The notes under the pieces: generated by a model | Database searches by the model: none | What the model saw: only the letters and a program-made list of their open reading frames with translations | Told to the model about the DNA's origin: nothing | Origin: an uncultured Lachnospiraceae bacterium | GTDB lineage: Bacteria; Bacillota; Clostridia; Lachnospirales; Lachnospiraceae | Length of the DNA stretch: 64,000 nt | Direction of reading: 5' to 3' | NCBI GenBank assembly: GCA_949949005.1 | Contig: CATLHM010000004.1 | Location: 1 to 64,000, forward strand | In this document: positions 33,609 through 43,385 of the stretch, one piece after another | How the letters are laid out: each line of letters opens with the position of its first letter | Numbering within the stretch: position 1 is the first letter of the stretch | Position numbers and translations under genes: made by a program

Positions 33609-35454
33609 TGAAGCGGGCGTTCAGGAACAGGGAGGAGCGTAAGAAGCCAGTGATGAAGCGGGAGGCCGGATGCAAGGCGGAGCTCAGGCGGCTCACGGCA
33701 TGGTACCGCAGGCTTTCCTTAAAGGGCAAGATCGTGCTTTTGGTGTATCTGGCAGGGGTGCTTCCCGTGGGGGTCATTCTGGTGATCTCCCTTTTGGAAA
33801 TGCAGGGACGTTCCAGGCAGCAGCAGCTTTATGCCCTGAATCAGGGGTATAGTCAGATGTGCCAGTCAATTGAGGACAAGATGACCCGCATTCAGAATAT
33901 ATCCACCTTGCTTGCGGTGAATGAGACCATCAATCTGAATCTGACGCTGGCGGACGGGGAGATCAGCATCGCCCAGCAGCTTGCGAATTTTGAGAGCATC
34001 AATTCCTATACCTATGGAATGGAGATGGCCTTTGAGTACGGCAATATTTTGTTTTATATAGACGATTCCTTTCCGGTGGTGAACAGCCACAGTGGGCGTT
34101 ATCGTCCCCTTGCGCTGGCACAGGAGATGGACTGGTACGGGATTCTGGAAAAAAACAACGGAAGGCCTACCTGGGTCAGCTTTCAGGAGGATATTTACGA
34201 CAAAGGGCATTCCTATGTGGCGATCACCCGCAAGCTGTGGGATCAGGAGGACTTCAGTAAGGATATAGGGGTACTGGCGGTGCGGATGGAGAGGGAAGCT
34301 CTTGAGGAGATGCTGATCGGCTCCGTACAGCAGCAGATCATTTTCCTGCAGACAAACCAGGGTCAGATTATTGCGGCCAATGTGCCGGAGGAAGAGCTGG
34401 CGGAGCTTCTGCGGGGCGGGGAGGCCAAAACGGGGCAGGGGATAAGGATTTTAGGGAAATCGCCGTCAATAACGTGAGGTATCTGGTAAGGAGCCAGCTG
34501 CTTGACAAGACGGATACCTATCTGGTTTCCATGGTGCCCTGGCGCGTTATGGAGGAAGAGCTTCTGGCAATGAACACGGGAACGGGCTTCCTTTATCTGC
34601 TGGTGTGCGCCGCAGTGTGGATTGCCTTTGTGCCCATCATCCGGTCCGTCACCGGGCGTATGCAGCTATTGCAAAACCAGATGATGCAGATCCAGGATGG
34701 GATTATCCGGAAACTGGATGTTGAGGAAGGCGATGAGGACGAGATCGGGCGTCTGATCACCCATTATAACGAAATGGTGGATAAGGTGGAGGAGTTGATG
34801 CGGGAGCAATATGTTCTGGGTCAGGAAAAGGCCGGAGCAGAGCTGCGTGCCCTGCAGTCTCAGATCAACCCTCATTTTCTCTATAATACGCTGGATATGA
34901 TCAACTGGATGGCGCAGAAGAACGAGATAGACAATATCCACAATATTGTCCAGGCCCTGTCCCATTTTTATCGGCTGATTCTCAGCAAGGGGAAGGATGT
35001 GGTCACCATTGCGGACGAGGTAAAGCTCTGCGGGGCTTATATGGAGATCCAGAAGCGCCGTTACCGGGGAAGAATCCGCTATACGGCGGAGGTGGAGGAG
35101 GAGGTCATGGACTGTCTCATTCCCAAGATCACCTTACAGCCTTTCTTGGAGAATGCGGTAATTCACGGGATCAATGAAAAGGAAAGCCCAAGGGGAGCAG
35201 TGTTTCTGAGCGGCTGGATGGAGGATGGGAGGATCACCTTAAGCGTTACGGACGACGGTGTGGGGATGCAGGAGCACGCTAAGGAGAACAGCGCCGGCGG
35301 GAGCCATTATGGGATGAAGAACATTGCAGAGAGATTAAAGCTTTTTTACGGGGAGGAGATTCCGCTGCAGGTGGAAAGCTCGCCGGGAGTGGGAACCTGT
35401 GTCATTATCAATATCCCTGTAAAGAAGCGGCAGGAGGGGGAAGTTTGGAAGTAA
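33608..35454 (+). pseudogene. YesM-type sensor histidine kinase, interrupted by a frameshift
   Basis: The first frame (33608-34477) has a TM helix (LLVYLAGVLPVGVILVISL) and most of a dCache-like sensor, then stops. A second frame (opening around 34441, GTG at 34474) continues the sensor (YLVRSQLLDKTDTYLVSMVPW), a second TM, HAMP, the His-kinase box QSQINPHFLYNTLDMINW and HATPase (LQPFLENAVIHG, DDGVGM). Joined, they give one normal YesM of about 610 aa, so a 1-nt loss near 34420-34455 has split the gene. Unless this is a read error, sensing is broken while the cognate regulator is intact. Confidence 0.85.
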
Positions 35455-36993
35455 ATGAGAAAATATCTGATTATTTTGATCTTGCTTGGCATCGTGGCCG
35501 CCTCCGTGGGCTGCGGCGGGGGACAGGTGCAGGAGCAGGCGCAGGGATCTGCTTCTGTGGTGAATTTCCGTGCCATCTATCTGGGAAACGCGCCCAGAGA
35601 AGGGCTCGAAGAACTGTATGAGAGCTTGGACGCTCTCACCGTCCGGGAGCTTGGATGCACTTTGAGGTTTGAATTTATACCATGGGGAAATGAGCGGGAG
35701 CAGCTCAATATTGCCATCGCGTCGGGAGAGTACGACTTTATTCCGGGCGGCGTGTTTTCCGATTATCGGACGCTGGTGGGAAAGAATGCTTTCCTTGATC
35801 TGAATGAATATCTCTATCTGACGCCGGAGCTGACAGAGCACTATGGAACCTACAGCCAGACGGCCCTTAAGGACTGTGAGATTCAGGGCGGGCTCTATGG
35901 TATCCCCCAATTTGATATGGGGGCGATTAAGAATGTGAATGAAGGATTTTTTTACCGGGAGGATTTAAGGAAGGAGTGGAATCTACCAGAGATCACGGAT
36001 CTGGACTCCATGGAGGCGTATCTGTACCGCGCCAAGCAGGAGGAGCGTTATCGGGATGAGCCCCTGATCACGGATAACCGGATCTGGCAGTCCCTGTGGC
36101 TGCTTCTCACGAAAGGGAAGTATCTGGAAATCAGCAGCATGCAGGAGATGCCCTTTGTGGTAGTTGCGGCCGGGGAACCGGACATCGTGCTGAACAGACT
36201 GGAGCAGCCGGAGTTTCTTACGGTGCTGGAATATATCGAGAGATGGCGCAGGGACGGGATATTGGAATCGGATCTTCTTGCCATGTCCGATAATGAGGGG
36301 GAGAGGGGCAAGAATATGATGCTGCAGGATCGAAAGCCCTGCGAGACCAATGTACCTGTCTGGTCTGCGCAGGCAGTCCATATCCCGGATCTGGCCAGAG
36401 AACATCCGCAGTGGGAATATGGTTTTTTCCCTTATGTTTCCGTGAATGAGGAATGGTATATCGGCACTCTGGCGGATGCCTCGGTAATATCCATATCCTC
36501 CAAGACCACGGAGCCGGAGATTGCCATAAGGCTTCTGGAAAAGATCCATACGGATCAGAGATATTATGATCTGCTTAAATACGGCGTGGAGGGAATCCAC
36601 TATCGGATGCAGGACGGGAAGATCAGCTATGAGCAGATCGACGGAAGCAGCAAATTTGGCTGGACGGTATGCACGGATCATCTGATGAACCGGGAGGAAG
36701 TCCCGGTGAGCAGCCAGTGGTACGAGGAGGTGGCGGTTTTGGTGGAGCAGTGGCGGGAGGAAATCAGCAGGGAAGCCAGACCCGATCCCCTTGAGGGCTT
36801 TTCCTTCTCAGCGGAAGGGGTCTATAAGGAGCTGGAGGCCATGGGGGAGGCCAGGCTGAAATACTTCCAGCCCCTGATCTGCGGTTATATGCAGGATCCG
36901 GCAGGGGAGCTGGAGCAGACGAAAGAAGCCCTTGCGGAGGCGGGGCTGGATACCTACATTGCCAGTATGCAGGAGCAGATTCGGGGCAGGTGA
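35455..36993 (+). CDS. Extracellular solute-binding lipoprotein (oligosaccharide ABC)
   Basis: A 512-aa secreted protein with signal peptide LIILILLGIVAASVGC (lipobox SVGC, Cys20). The mature part resembles LplA/YtcQ-type binding proteins (FREDLRKEWNLPEI-like FYREDLRK, GLYGIPQ). It follows the YesM stop with no gap and is followed by a terminator, so it belongs to the sensor operon rather than the permease operon. It may present ligand to the sensor. A second binding protein accompanies the permeases. Confidence 0.85.
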   Translation: MRKYLIILILLGIVAASVGCGGGQVQEQAQGSASVVNFRAIYLGNAPREGLEELYESLDALTVRELGCTLRFEFIPWGNEREQLNIAIASGEYDFIPGGVFSDYRTLVGKNAFLDLNEYLYLTPELTEHYGTYSQTALKDCEIQGGLYGIPQFDMGAIKNVNEGFFYREDLRKEWNLPEITDLDSMEAYLYRAKQEERYRDEPLITDNRIWQSLWLLLTKGKYLEISSMQEMPFVVVAAGEPDIVLNRLEQPEFLTVLEYIERWRRDGILESDLLAMSDNEGERGKNMMLQDRKPCETNVPVWSAQAVHIPDLAREHPQWEYGFFPYVSVNEEWYIGTLADASVISISSKTTEPEIAIRLLEKIHTDQRYYDLLKYGVEGIHYRMQDGKISYEQIDGSSKFGWTVCTDHLMNREEVPVSSQWYEEVAVLVEQWREEISREARPDPLEGFSFSAEGVYKELEAMGEARLKYFQPLICGYMQDPAGELEQTKEALAEAGLDTYIASMQEQIRGR

Positions 36994-37008
36994 AAATTTC
37001 TATAAACG

Positions 37009-37041
37009 GCGTTCACGAAAAAACGTGGGCGCTTTTTTTTT
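37009..37041 (+). terminator. Terminator of the YesNM/binding-protein operon
   Basis: GCGTTCACG / CGTGGGCGC (two G-T wobbles) with loop aaaaaa, then nine T residues. Confidence 0.92.
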
Positions 37042-37079
37042 AACATAAGGGCAGTTCGCAAAGCGTGCTGCCCGTTGTT
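37042..37079. repeat. REP-like element 2, copy 2
   Basis: AACATAAGG-GCAG, loop, CTGC-CCGTTGTT. It keeps the conserved ends with a different compensated inner stem (GGGCAG/CTGCCC). It starts right after the U run of a terminator. The rest of the gap to 37242 holds no ORF I trust. Confidence 0.7.
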
Positions 37080-37242
37080 ATGCGCAGGCCCGTGCATAAA
37101 GCGCTACAGCGCTTGGAATTTTGAAAATTACCCGAAATCCAGTTTTTTTTCTGTTGGTTTCCCTTTTTCGGAAGAATAAAATGGAAAAAAAAGACGCGGC
37201 AGAGGGCTTACGGGCTGTCGGCGGTAGAAGGGAGGTAAGGCA

Positions 37243-38211
37243 ATGAAGAAAGGCAAGACCACAGGGATGGGAGCTGATAGAAGCGGAGAGCGGCTTGGCC
37301 TAAAGGGCGGGCTCAGTGAGCTGTGGAAGAACAGACTGCTGTATCTGATGACGGTTCCGTCGATCATCTGGGTGGCGGTTTTCTGTTATTATCCCATGTA
37401 CGGGATTCTGATTGCATTCAAGAAGTTCAGCTACAAGGAGGGAATATGGGGGAGCCCCTGGGCGGGGTTGGAGAACTTCCGGTTCCTGTTTAACTACAAT
37501 GGAGTGGGGAGAATCTTTTTTAATACCATTTTTCTGAATGTGCTGTTCCTGATAAGTACTACGCTGCTCTCCATCGTGCTGGCGCTGGTGTTTGTGGAGA
37601 TCAAAAACAAGGTCTATAACAAGATCGTACAGACCATAGCGATCTTTCCCCACTTTGTATCCTGGACAGTGGTGGCTATGTTCATGAGCGGCATTATCGG
37701 CAGCAGCGGGATCATTACCAGATGGGTGATGGAGGCAGGCGGGGAGGATCCCCTGTTTTACAACACGCCGGGATGGTGGCCATTGATTCTGGTATTGCTG
37801 CGTATCTGGCAGGGGGCCGGCTATGGAACCATTGTCTATGTGGCGGCGATCACGGGCTTTGACCAAGAGATGTACGAGGCGGCAAAGGTGGACGGCGCCA
37901 CCAGGCTGCAGCAGATCACCAGGATCACCCTTCCGCTTCTTAAGACCACGGCGATCATGCTCACCATCATGGGGATCGGCAAGATATTCAACGGTGACTT
38001 CGGCATGATTTATGCGCTGGTAGGGGATAACGCAGGCCTGTATCCCACCACGGATGTAATTGATACCTTTGTATACCGGGCCCTGCGGCAGCTTAACAAT
38101 CTGGGCATGAGCACGGCGACCAGCTTATTCCAGTCCGTAGTGGGTCTGATCCTGGTATTTACCACCAATGCGGTGACGAAAAAAATCGAGCCGGATGCGG
38201 CAATCTTTTAA
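37243..38211 (+). CDS. Carbohydrate ABC transporter permease, LplB type
   Basis: A 322-aa membrane protein with six TM segments, the N-terminal signature LYLMTVPSIIWVAVFCYYPMYGI and the EAA loop (QEMYEAAKVDGATRLQQITRITLP) that contacts the ATPase. It forms a heterodimer with the next permease. GGGAGGTAAGG precedes the ATG. The ATPase (MsmX-like, shared) is not in the window. Confidence 0.92.
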   Translation: MKKGKTTGMGADRSGERLGLKGGLSELWKNRLLYLMTVPSIIWVAVFCYYPMYGILIAFKKFSYKEGIWGSPWAGLENFRFLFNYNGVGRIFFNTIFLNVLFLISTTLLSIVLALVFVEIKNKVYNKIVQTIAIFPHFVSWTVVAMFMSGIIGSSGIITRWVMEAGGEDPLFYNTPGWWPLILVLLRIWQGAGYGTIVYVAAITGFDQEMYEAAKVDGATRLQQITRITLPLLKTTAIMLTIMGIGKIFNGDFGMIYALVGDNAGLYPTTDVIDTFVYRALRQLNNLGMSTATSLFQSVVGLILVFTTNAVTKKIEPDAAIF

Positions 38212-38226
38212 CGGGGGTGAGATACA

Positions 38227-39135
38227 GTGAGCAAGATAAAAGTAACGGGTTCCCAGATCAAAAAGTCCAGGGGAGAAAAAATATTTGAGATCGTGGTATA
38301 TGCCATTGCCACAGTTTTTTGTATCTACTGTCTCTTCCCCTTTGCGATTATTCTTGGCAGCAGCTTTGAGACAGAGGCAAATTTCGCGACTTATGGGTTT
38401 CCGATTATACCCAAAGACTTTACCCTGACGGCGTACAAGCTGGTGCTGGGAGACGGGCAGATCTTCCGGGCCTATGGGGTCACCATCTTTACCACAGTGG
38501 CGGGGACGTTGTTTAGTATGTTCCTGACCATCACCATGGCTTACCCTTTGTCCCTGAAAAAGGTAAAGTTCAGGAATGTGATCACGTTCTTTGTCTATTT
38601 TACCATGTTGTTTGGAGGAGGGCTGGTGCCCACCTATTTACTGATCACCAAAAATCTGAATATGAAAAACAATATTTTTGTTCTGATCATCCCGGTGGCG
38701 TTCAGCGCCTGGAACATGTTCCTGATGAGGAATTTCTTCAACGGAATTCCCCATGAGCTGTCGGAATCGGCTTATATGGACGGGGCCAACGATTTCCAGA
38801 TTTTGTGGAAAATCATTCTCCCGGTGTCTGTTCCGGGCATCGCAACCCTGAGCCTGTTCTATGCTCTGGGTTACTGGAATCAGTGGTTCAACGCCATGCT
38901 CTACCTTGAGGACAACAGGCTTTTTCCTCTGCAATATCTGCTGATGCGGATGCTGCGGAACATGGATGCCATGAAGGAGATGGCCAGAACCACAGGGATG
39001 GCCTCGGGGGAGGTGCCTGCCAATTCCCTGCGGATGGCTACCACGGTGGTTGCCATAGGGCCCATTGTGCTGCTGTATCCTTATGTACAGAGGTTTTTTA
39101 CCAGCGGCCTTACCGTGGGGGCGATCAAGGGTTAG
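38227..39135 (+). CDS. Carbohydrate ABC transporter permease, YtcP/LplC type
   Basis: A 302-aa, six-TM permease: YCLFPFAIILGSSFETEANFATYGFPIIP near the start, the EAA loop LSESAYMDGANDFQILWKIILP and the closing RFFTSGLTVGAIKG, typical of YtcP/LplC partners of LplB. GTG or ATG choice does not change the call; GGGGGTGAGATACA lies upstream. It is 15 nt after the LplB-type gene. Confidence 0.92.
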   Translation: MSKIKVTGSQIKKSRGEKIFEIVVYAIATVFCIYCLFPFAIILGSSFETEANFATYGFPIIPKDFTLTAYKLVLGDGQIFRAYGVTIFTTVAGTLFSMFLTITMAYPLSLKKVKFRNVITFFVYFTMLFGGGLVPTYLLITKNLNMKNNIFVLIIPVAFSAWNMFLMRNFFNGIPHELSESAYMDGANDFQILWKIILPVSVPGIATLSLFYALGYWNQWFNAMLYLEDNRLFPLQYLLMRMLRNMDAMKEMARTTGMASGEVPANSLRMATTVVAIGPIVLLYPYVQRFFTSGLTVGAIKG

Positions 39136-39211
39136 CGACGTATGGGGCATTGCGAGACGGAATGTTTCGCGATTTCCAATAAATTTATTATCAGTAAGGA
39201 GGATATGAAAA

Positions 39212-40951
39212 ATGACCAGAAAAAATCTTTTTCGGAAGGTGATGGCTGCGGCTGTCACAGGAGCAATGGTTTTGTCCCTTTGCGCCTGTTCCGGTGGGGC
39301 AAAGGATGAGGGCGCCGGCGCAGATGCTGCGGACACGGCAGAGGAATCCGGACAGGAGGATGCCGGGGAGAATGCTGCTGCGGACGAAAGCTCCGGGGAG
39401 GCAGAGGGCGGCGATGGGGCGGCTCCTGCGGTGGAGTTGGAAGATACCACTATCAACATCCGTGTGATGAACGAGTTCCGCAACCTGGATAAGGTGCTGG
39501 CAAAGTATGAGGAGATGACGGCGGATGACCCTGTCATGAGCAAAATCCACCCGGAATTTACCTTTGTGGCAGGAGGAGATTACAAGGACAAGCTGAGTAT
39601 GGCCCTGGTTGCCCAGGAGGACTACGATCTCATGTTCTGCGGCGGCTGGCACGGCCTTTCCACATTTATCCAACAGGGAAACTTTGCGGATCTGACATCC
39701 TACTTTAACAATGATGCGTTTCCCGGACTTAAGGGCGCCTTTTCAGAGAACTTTGTGAATGCTATGACCTCCTATGTCCTGATGGAGGACGGCTCCTACA
39801 AGACGGGAATATTCGGCATTAACTTGGCTACCTCCTATGAGGACAGCAGGGGCTTTATGTATCGTGAGGATCTTCGGAAAAAATACGACTGCGATCCCAT
39901 CACGGACGAGGAAAGCCTGTTTGAATTCGTGAAGACTGTTGCGGAGAATGAGCCGGACATGATCGGCGTGAGCCTGTGGAATTTCTTCCGTATGGATTCC
40001 CCCTGGTATTCGGCAAAGCATGACAATGTGTACACACAGGACAATGTAAATGTGCTGGGGGACCAGACCTGGGTGTATGTGGGACTCAGTGAGGATAATA
40101 AGACGGTTTTAAACGCCGTGGTTGCAGGAGACTCTGAGGAAGAGTTTGCTAAAATGCCGGAAGGCTATCAGTATGATTTTATCACAGAGTATACCAAAGA
40201 GCGTACCAAATGGAATCCTTATTTAAGCCCTACCCGGGGGTCAACGGACGCGGTGGAAAAGGATGCGGCGATCACCTACTGTGCGCTTACGGAATATGAA
40301 GCCAAGGTCAAGGATGCCCTGGCGAATAACCCGGATGCGGAATTTGGTTATTATGTGATCGAGGATGCCCAGCGTAACCAGGAGCCGGGGGCAGTAGTCT
40401 GCGATATGGCAACCAACAACTGGCTGGTAGTTCCCGAGTGGTCGGAGAAGGTGGATGCCGTTATGTATTTCCTGGACTGGATGTTTGGAAGCCAGGAAGC
40501 TCATGATCTATTCCAGTATGGTATCGAGGGGGAAGACTGGGAGGCCATCGGTGAGGACGGCTATAAGCAGCTTGACCTTCCGGAGGAAGAGCAGTATGTG
40601 ATGCCCGGCTATTCCTTTACCTGGAATCCCGCTTATATCAGGAACAGTGAGTTTGTCATGAACGACGCCGAGCTGAAGAAGCGCTTTGATTATATCTATG
40701 ATGAGGCCACCTATCAGCTCAGTCCTCTCTCGGGATTTACCTTTAACACGGCAAACGTGGAGACCCAGGTGGCAAACGTGTCCGCCCTGTCAAACGAGCT
40801 TCAGCTCACGCTCTCCATGTATGATGCGGACGAGGCGGCAGAGAAGATCAACACCTGGCATGAGGAAGCATCGAAGGTTGGACTGGAAGAGATCCGCGCA
40901 GAGCTGATCGCACAGCTTCAGGCATTTTTGGATGCAAAAAATGCGGGTTGA
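39212..40951 (+). CDS. Extracellular solute-binding lipoprotein of the LplBC transporter
   Basis: A 579-aa protein: signal peptide ending in lipobox LSLCAC (lipidated Cys), then a low-complexity Ala/Gly/Glu/Asp linker of about 50 residues that spaces the binding domain from the membrane, then an LplA-like body (DYDLMFCGGWHG, GFMYREDLRKKYDCDPI, NNWLVVPEWSEKV). AAGGAGGAT precedes the ATG. It is the presumed receptor of the two permeases directly upstream; the substrate is probably a complex glycan fragment. Confidence 0.9.
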   Translation: MTRKNLFRKVMAAAVTGAMVLSLCACSGGAKDEGAGADAADTAEESGQEDAGENAAADESSGEAEGGDGAAPAVELEDTTINIRVMNEFRNLDKVLAKYEEMTADDPVMSKIHPEFTFVAGGDYKDKLSMALVAQEDYDLMFCGGWHGLSTFIQQGNFADLTSYFNNDAFPGLKGAFSENFVNAMTSYVLMEDGSYKTGIFGINLATSYEDSRGFMYREDLRKKYDCDPITDEESLFEFVKTVAENEPDMIGVSLWNFFRMDSPWYSAKHDNVYTQDNVNVLGDQTWVYVGLSEDNKTVLNAVVAGDSEEEFAKMPEGYQYDFITEYTKERTKWNPYLSPTRGSTDAVEKDAAITYCALTEYEAKVKDALANNPDAEFGYYVIEDAQRNQEPGAVVCDMATNNWLVVPEWSEKVDAVMYFLDWMFGSQEAHDLFQYGIEGEDWEAIGEDGYKQLDLPEEEQYVMPGYSFTWNPAYIRNSEFVMNDAELKKRFDYIYDEATYQLSPLSGFTFNTANVETQVANVSALSNELQLTLSMYDADEAAEKINTWHEEASKVGLEEIRAELIAQLQAFLDAKNAG

Positions 40952-40974
40952 TGTATGTAGCTGATTGGTAGAAA

Positions 40975-41026
40975 AAAGGGGATGTCGCACCAATGATTGA
41001 AAAACCAGAGAGGTGACAGCCCCTTT
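40975..41026 (+). terminator. Terminator after the LplBC operon
   Basis: AAAGGGG-a-TGTCgcACC / GGTGACA-g-CCCCTTT, a long interrupted stem with an A-rich loop, then ATTA. Confidence 0.65.
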
Positions 41027-41030
41027 ATTA

Positions 41031-41068
41031 AACATAAGGATGCCTGGAAAAGCCAGGCATCCGTTGTT
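41031..41068. repeat. REP-like element 2, copy 3
   Basis: AACATAAGGATGCCTGG, loop aaaag, CCAGGCATCCGTTGTT: a perfect 10-bp inner stem (GGATGCCTGG/CCAGGCATCC) with the conserved AACATAA and GTTGTT ends. It lies between a terminator and the YesL gene. Confidence 0.8.
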
Positions 41069-41105
41069 GACGGTGTGCCGTAAAAAAGCGGCGTATGGGG
41101 ATAAT

Positions 41106-41732
41106 ATGAGTATTTTCAATATGAACAGCCCGCTTATGAGGGGAATCAGAAAAATTGTGGAATTAATGTATCTGGGGCTGCTGTGGTTTCTGTGCAGCCT
41201 TCCGGTGGTCACGCTGGGAGCGGCAACAGCGGCCCTGTACGAGGTACTGCTTAAAGCCGTCAGGGATCAGGAGGGATACCTTACCGGAAGCTTCCTGCGG
41301 GCCTTTCGAGGCGGTCTTGGGCAGGGAATCCGGATCTGGCTGCCGGTGATGGCGGCGGGGATACTCTTTGCCGTGAACCTGTTTTATTACGCAGTGATAG
41401 GAAACAGGAGCTTTCCGATACAGACCGCTGTTTTTGCTCTCCTGCTGGGGGCTGTGGCCGTCTTGGCGTCCTATGTATTTCCGGTAATGGCAAAATTTGA
41501 GAATACTGCTACGGGCCATGTCCGTGTGGCGGCGGCTCTGGCGGTGAGAAACCCCGGATGGACCCTTGCCCTGCTGGCGATTCAAGTTCTGACGCTGTTT
41601 GTCATTTGGTTCTTTGTCTATTTTCCGCTGTTGTTTGTGATGGGATTCTCGGGATATGTGCAGGCGGTGATCTTTGAACATATCTTCGAGAGGGCGATCG
41701 GGCAGGGAATGATCAGGAAGGAGGGGCAGTAA
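41106..41732 (+). CDS. YesL family protein (DUF624)
   Basis: A 208-aa protein with about five TM segments and the family opening MNSPLMRGIRKIVELMYLGLLWFLCSLPVVTLGAATAALY. DUF624 proteins accompany YesMN/LplBC loci and their role is unknown. ATG 41106 follows a GGGG stretch. It comes after a terminator and a REP-like element, so it may be weakly or separately expressed. Confidence 0.88.
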   Translation: MSIFNMNSPLMRGIRKIVELMYLGLLWFLCSLPVVTLGAATAALYEVLLKAVRDQEGYLTGSFLRAFRGGLGQGIRIWLPVMAAGILFAVNLFYYAVIGNRSFPIQTAVFALLLGAVAVLASYVFPVMAKFENTATGHVRVAAALAVRNPGWTLALLAIQVLTLFVIWFFVYFPLLFVMGFSGYVQAVIFEHIFERAIGQGMIRKEGQ

Positions 41733-41808
41733 CAAAAAATGTATTGCATCAAGCGCCCTTTGACGGTATTCTTTTGATAGAAAAGATGCAGCGTGGAGGT
41801 TGGCTCTT

Positions 41809-42570
41809 ATGTTTCAGTTATTGCTGGTGATTATTTACCTTGCCTTTATCAGTCTGGGGCTTCCGGATTCCCTGTTAGGTTCCGCATGGCCCACCATGTA
41901 TCAGGAGTTTTCCGTGCCGGTTTCCTATGCGGGCGGGATTTCCATGATTATCGCTGTGGGGACGATCGTTTCCAGCCTGCAGAGTGACAGGCTGACCAAA
42001 AGATTCGGAACGGGGAAGGTTACGGCTGTCAGTGTGTTAATGACTGCCGTCTCGCTGTTTGGATTTTCCGTCAGCCATTCCTATGCTGCGTTGTGCCTGT
42101 GGGCCATTCCTTACGGGCTTGGCGCAGGAAGTGTGGACGCTTCTCTGAATAACTATGTGGCGCTTCACTATGCAAGCAGGCACATGAGCTGGCTCCACTG
42201 TATGTGGGGCGTCGGCGCCTCCCTCGGCCCGTATATCATGGGCTTTTCGCTCTCCCGCGGACAGAGCTGGAATATGGGTTATCGCTATATTGCCATCCTC
42301 CAGATTGCACTGACCGCTATCCTGATTTTCAGTCTGCCTTTATGGAAAAAACAGGGCACAGACGATACAGGGCAAACGGAGGGGGAGAGAAAGGCCAAGC
42401 CCCTTTCTCTGCGCCAGATTATCGGGATTTCGGGGGCAAAAGAAATTATGATTACCTTTTTCTGCTATTGCGCTCTGGAACAGACAACCGGCTTATGGGC
42501 AAGCAGTTATCTTGTGCTGCGCCGGGGATTGTCGGCAGAAACTGCCGCCGGATTTGCAAGCCTGTTTTAA
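41809..42570 (+). pseudogene. MFS transporter, 3'-truncated (N-terminal two-thirds)
   Basis: 253 residues covering about seven TM helices of a FucP/YfkF-like MFS sugar or drug transporter (LPDSLLGSAWPTMYQEF, MSWLHCMWGVGASLGP). Family members run to about 390-400 aa. Here the frame ends just after AAGFASLF, in the middle of a conserved segment, and the convergent kinase gene begins 18 bp later. The missing end suggests a deletion or replacement at 42570. Start ATG 41809 follows GTGGAGG. Confidence 0.75.
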
Positions 42571-42587
42571 AAGTGAATGGCCGCCGC

Positions 42588-43100
42588 TTACCCCAACAAT
42601 CCCTTAACAATGATCTCCGCACATTCCGCCGCGCTGTGCAGACTCGTATCTACCCTTAAACTGTACGCAATATCTTTTGCCATCAATTCCTGCTGCTCCT
42701 GCGATTGGCTTTCGTATCTGTCCCCACGGATCAAATTTCTTTTCCTGCACAGATCCAGGGGGCAGTATACTTCAACCAAATCCAGGGGATTGTCTTTCAG
42801 GATTTCCAACAACTGCAGATAATGCGGTGTGATCTCATCCCTTTCCACTAAGATTCCGTCGATCAGCACATTTTTACCCAGATCGGAATAAAGCCTCGCA
42901 GTATGATACATCATGATGATTACTTCGCTGAGATATTTCCAGTAGTTTTCACGCAAATATTTTTCTCCAACCATTTCCTGAAACAAATCATTGGCAACGA
43001 CATAAAAGAATACGTCGTCACGCTCCTGAATGGCTTCGACGATTGACGTTTTCCCTGCGCTGGTTACTCCGTTTAAAAAAATAATGCGTCCTTTTTCCAT
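42588..43100 (-). CDS. Chloramphenicol phosphotransferase-like P-loop kinase
   Basis: A 170-aa protein with P-loop FLNGVTSAGKTSI and a CPT-like layout (NVLIDGILVERDE, LDLVEVYCPLDLCRKR, RGDRYESQSQEQQ). The CPT family includes a chloramphenicol-inactivating kinase and many proteins of unknown substrate, so resistance should not be assumed. Its 3' end abuts the truncated MFS gene on the other strand. Confidence 0.82.
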   Translation of the reverse strand: MEKGRIIFLNGVTSAGKTSIVEAIQERDDVFFYVVANDLFQEMVGEKYLRENYWKYLSEVIIMMYHTARLYSDLGKNVLIDGILVERDEITPHYLQLLEILKDNPLDLVEVYCPLDLCRKRNLIRGDRYESQSQEQQELMAKDIAYSLRVDTSLHSAAECAEIIVKGLLG

Positions 43101-43222
43101 GTGGTTACCTCACAGATTCCTATTACTCCATATCTCTACCTTTCTTATTATACCACTCAAACGTAGCGTTTCCGAATTTTTTAGTGCCCCAAAACAGCGT
43201 ATTTGTCCAATTCTTACCAAAA

Positions 43223-43279
43223 AGTAACCTGGGTTACTCAAAAGTGCGTACTTGTGGGATTTCTGCCAACCCATATAAT
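43223..43279 (+). promoter_or_regulatory. Promoter and 16-bp palindrome upstream of the repeat peptide
   Basis: AGTAACC-TG-GGTTACT (43223-43238) is a perfect 7-2-7 inverted repeat, a good repressor or activator site. TTGTGG (43252-43257), 16 nt, TATAAT (43274-43279) follows. The peptide gene starts 107 nt downstream. The region is shared with the divergent CPT-like gene. Confidence 0.6.
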
Positions 43280-43385
43280 GAAAATTACAGAAGGCAATTG
43301 AAGAGGCAGTGAGTAAGCTTCCGGCTTCATAGCTGCTGAACAATTGTGTCTGCCAAAATCAATTGAATAAAGGAGGTACAGAGAA

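Noticed and set aside
34410-34480. Programmed -1 frameshift in the YesM kinase
   Set aside because: No X-XXY-YYZ slippery heptamer lies in the correct frame and no downstream pseudoknot is obvious; a plain 1-nt mutation or read error explains it.
42588-43100. Chloramphenicol resistance gene
   Set aside because: The P-loop kinase fold is clear but the family is mostly of unknown substrate, so a resistance call is not supported.
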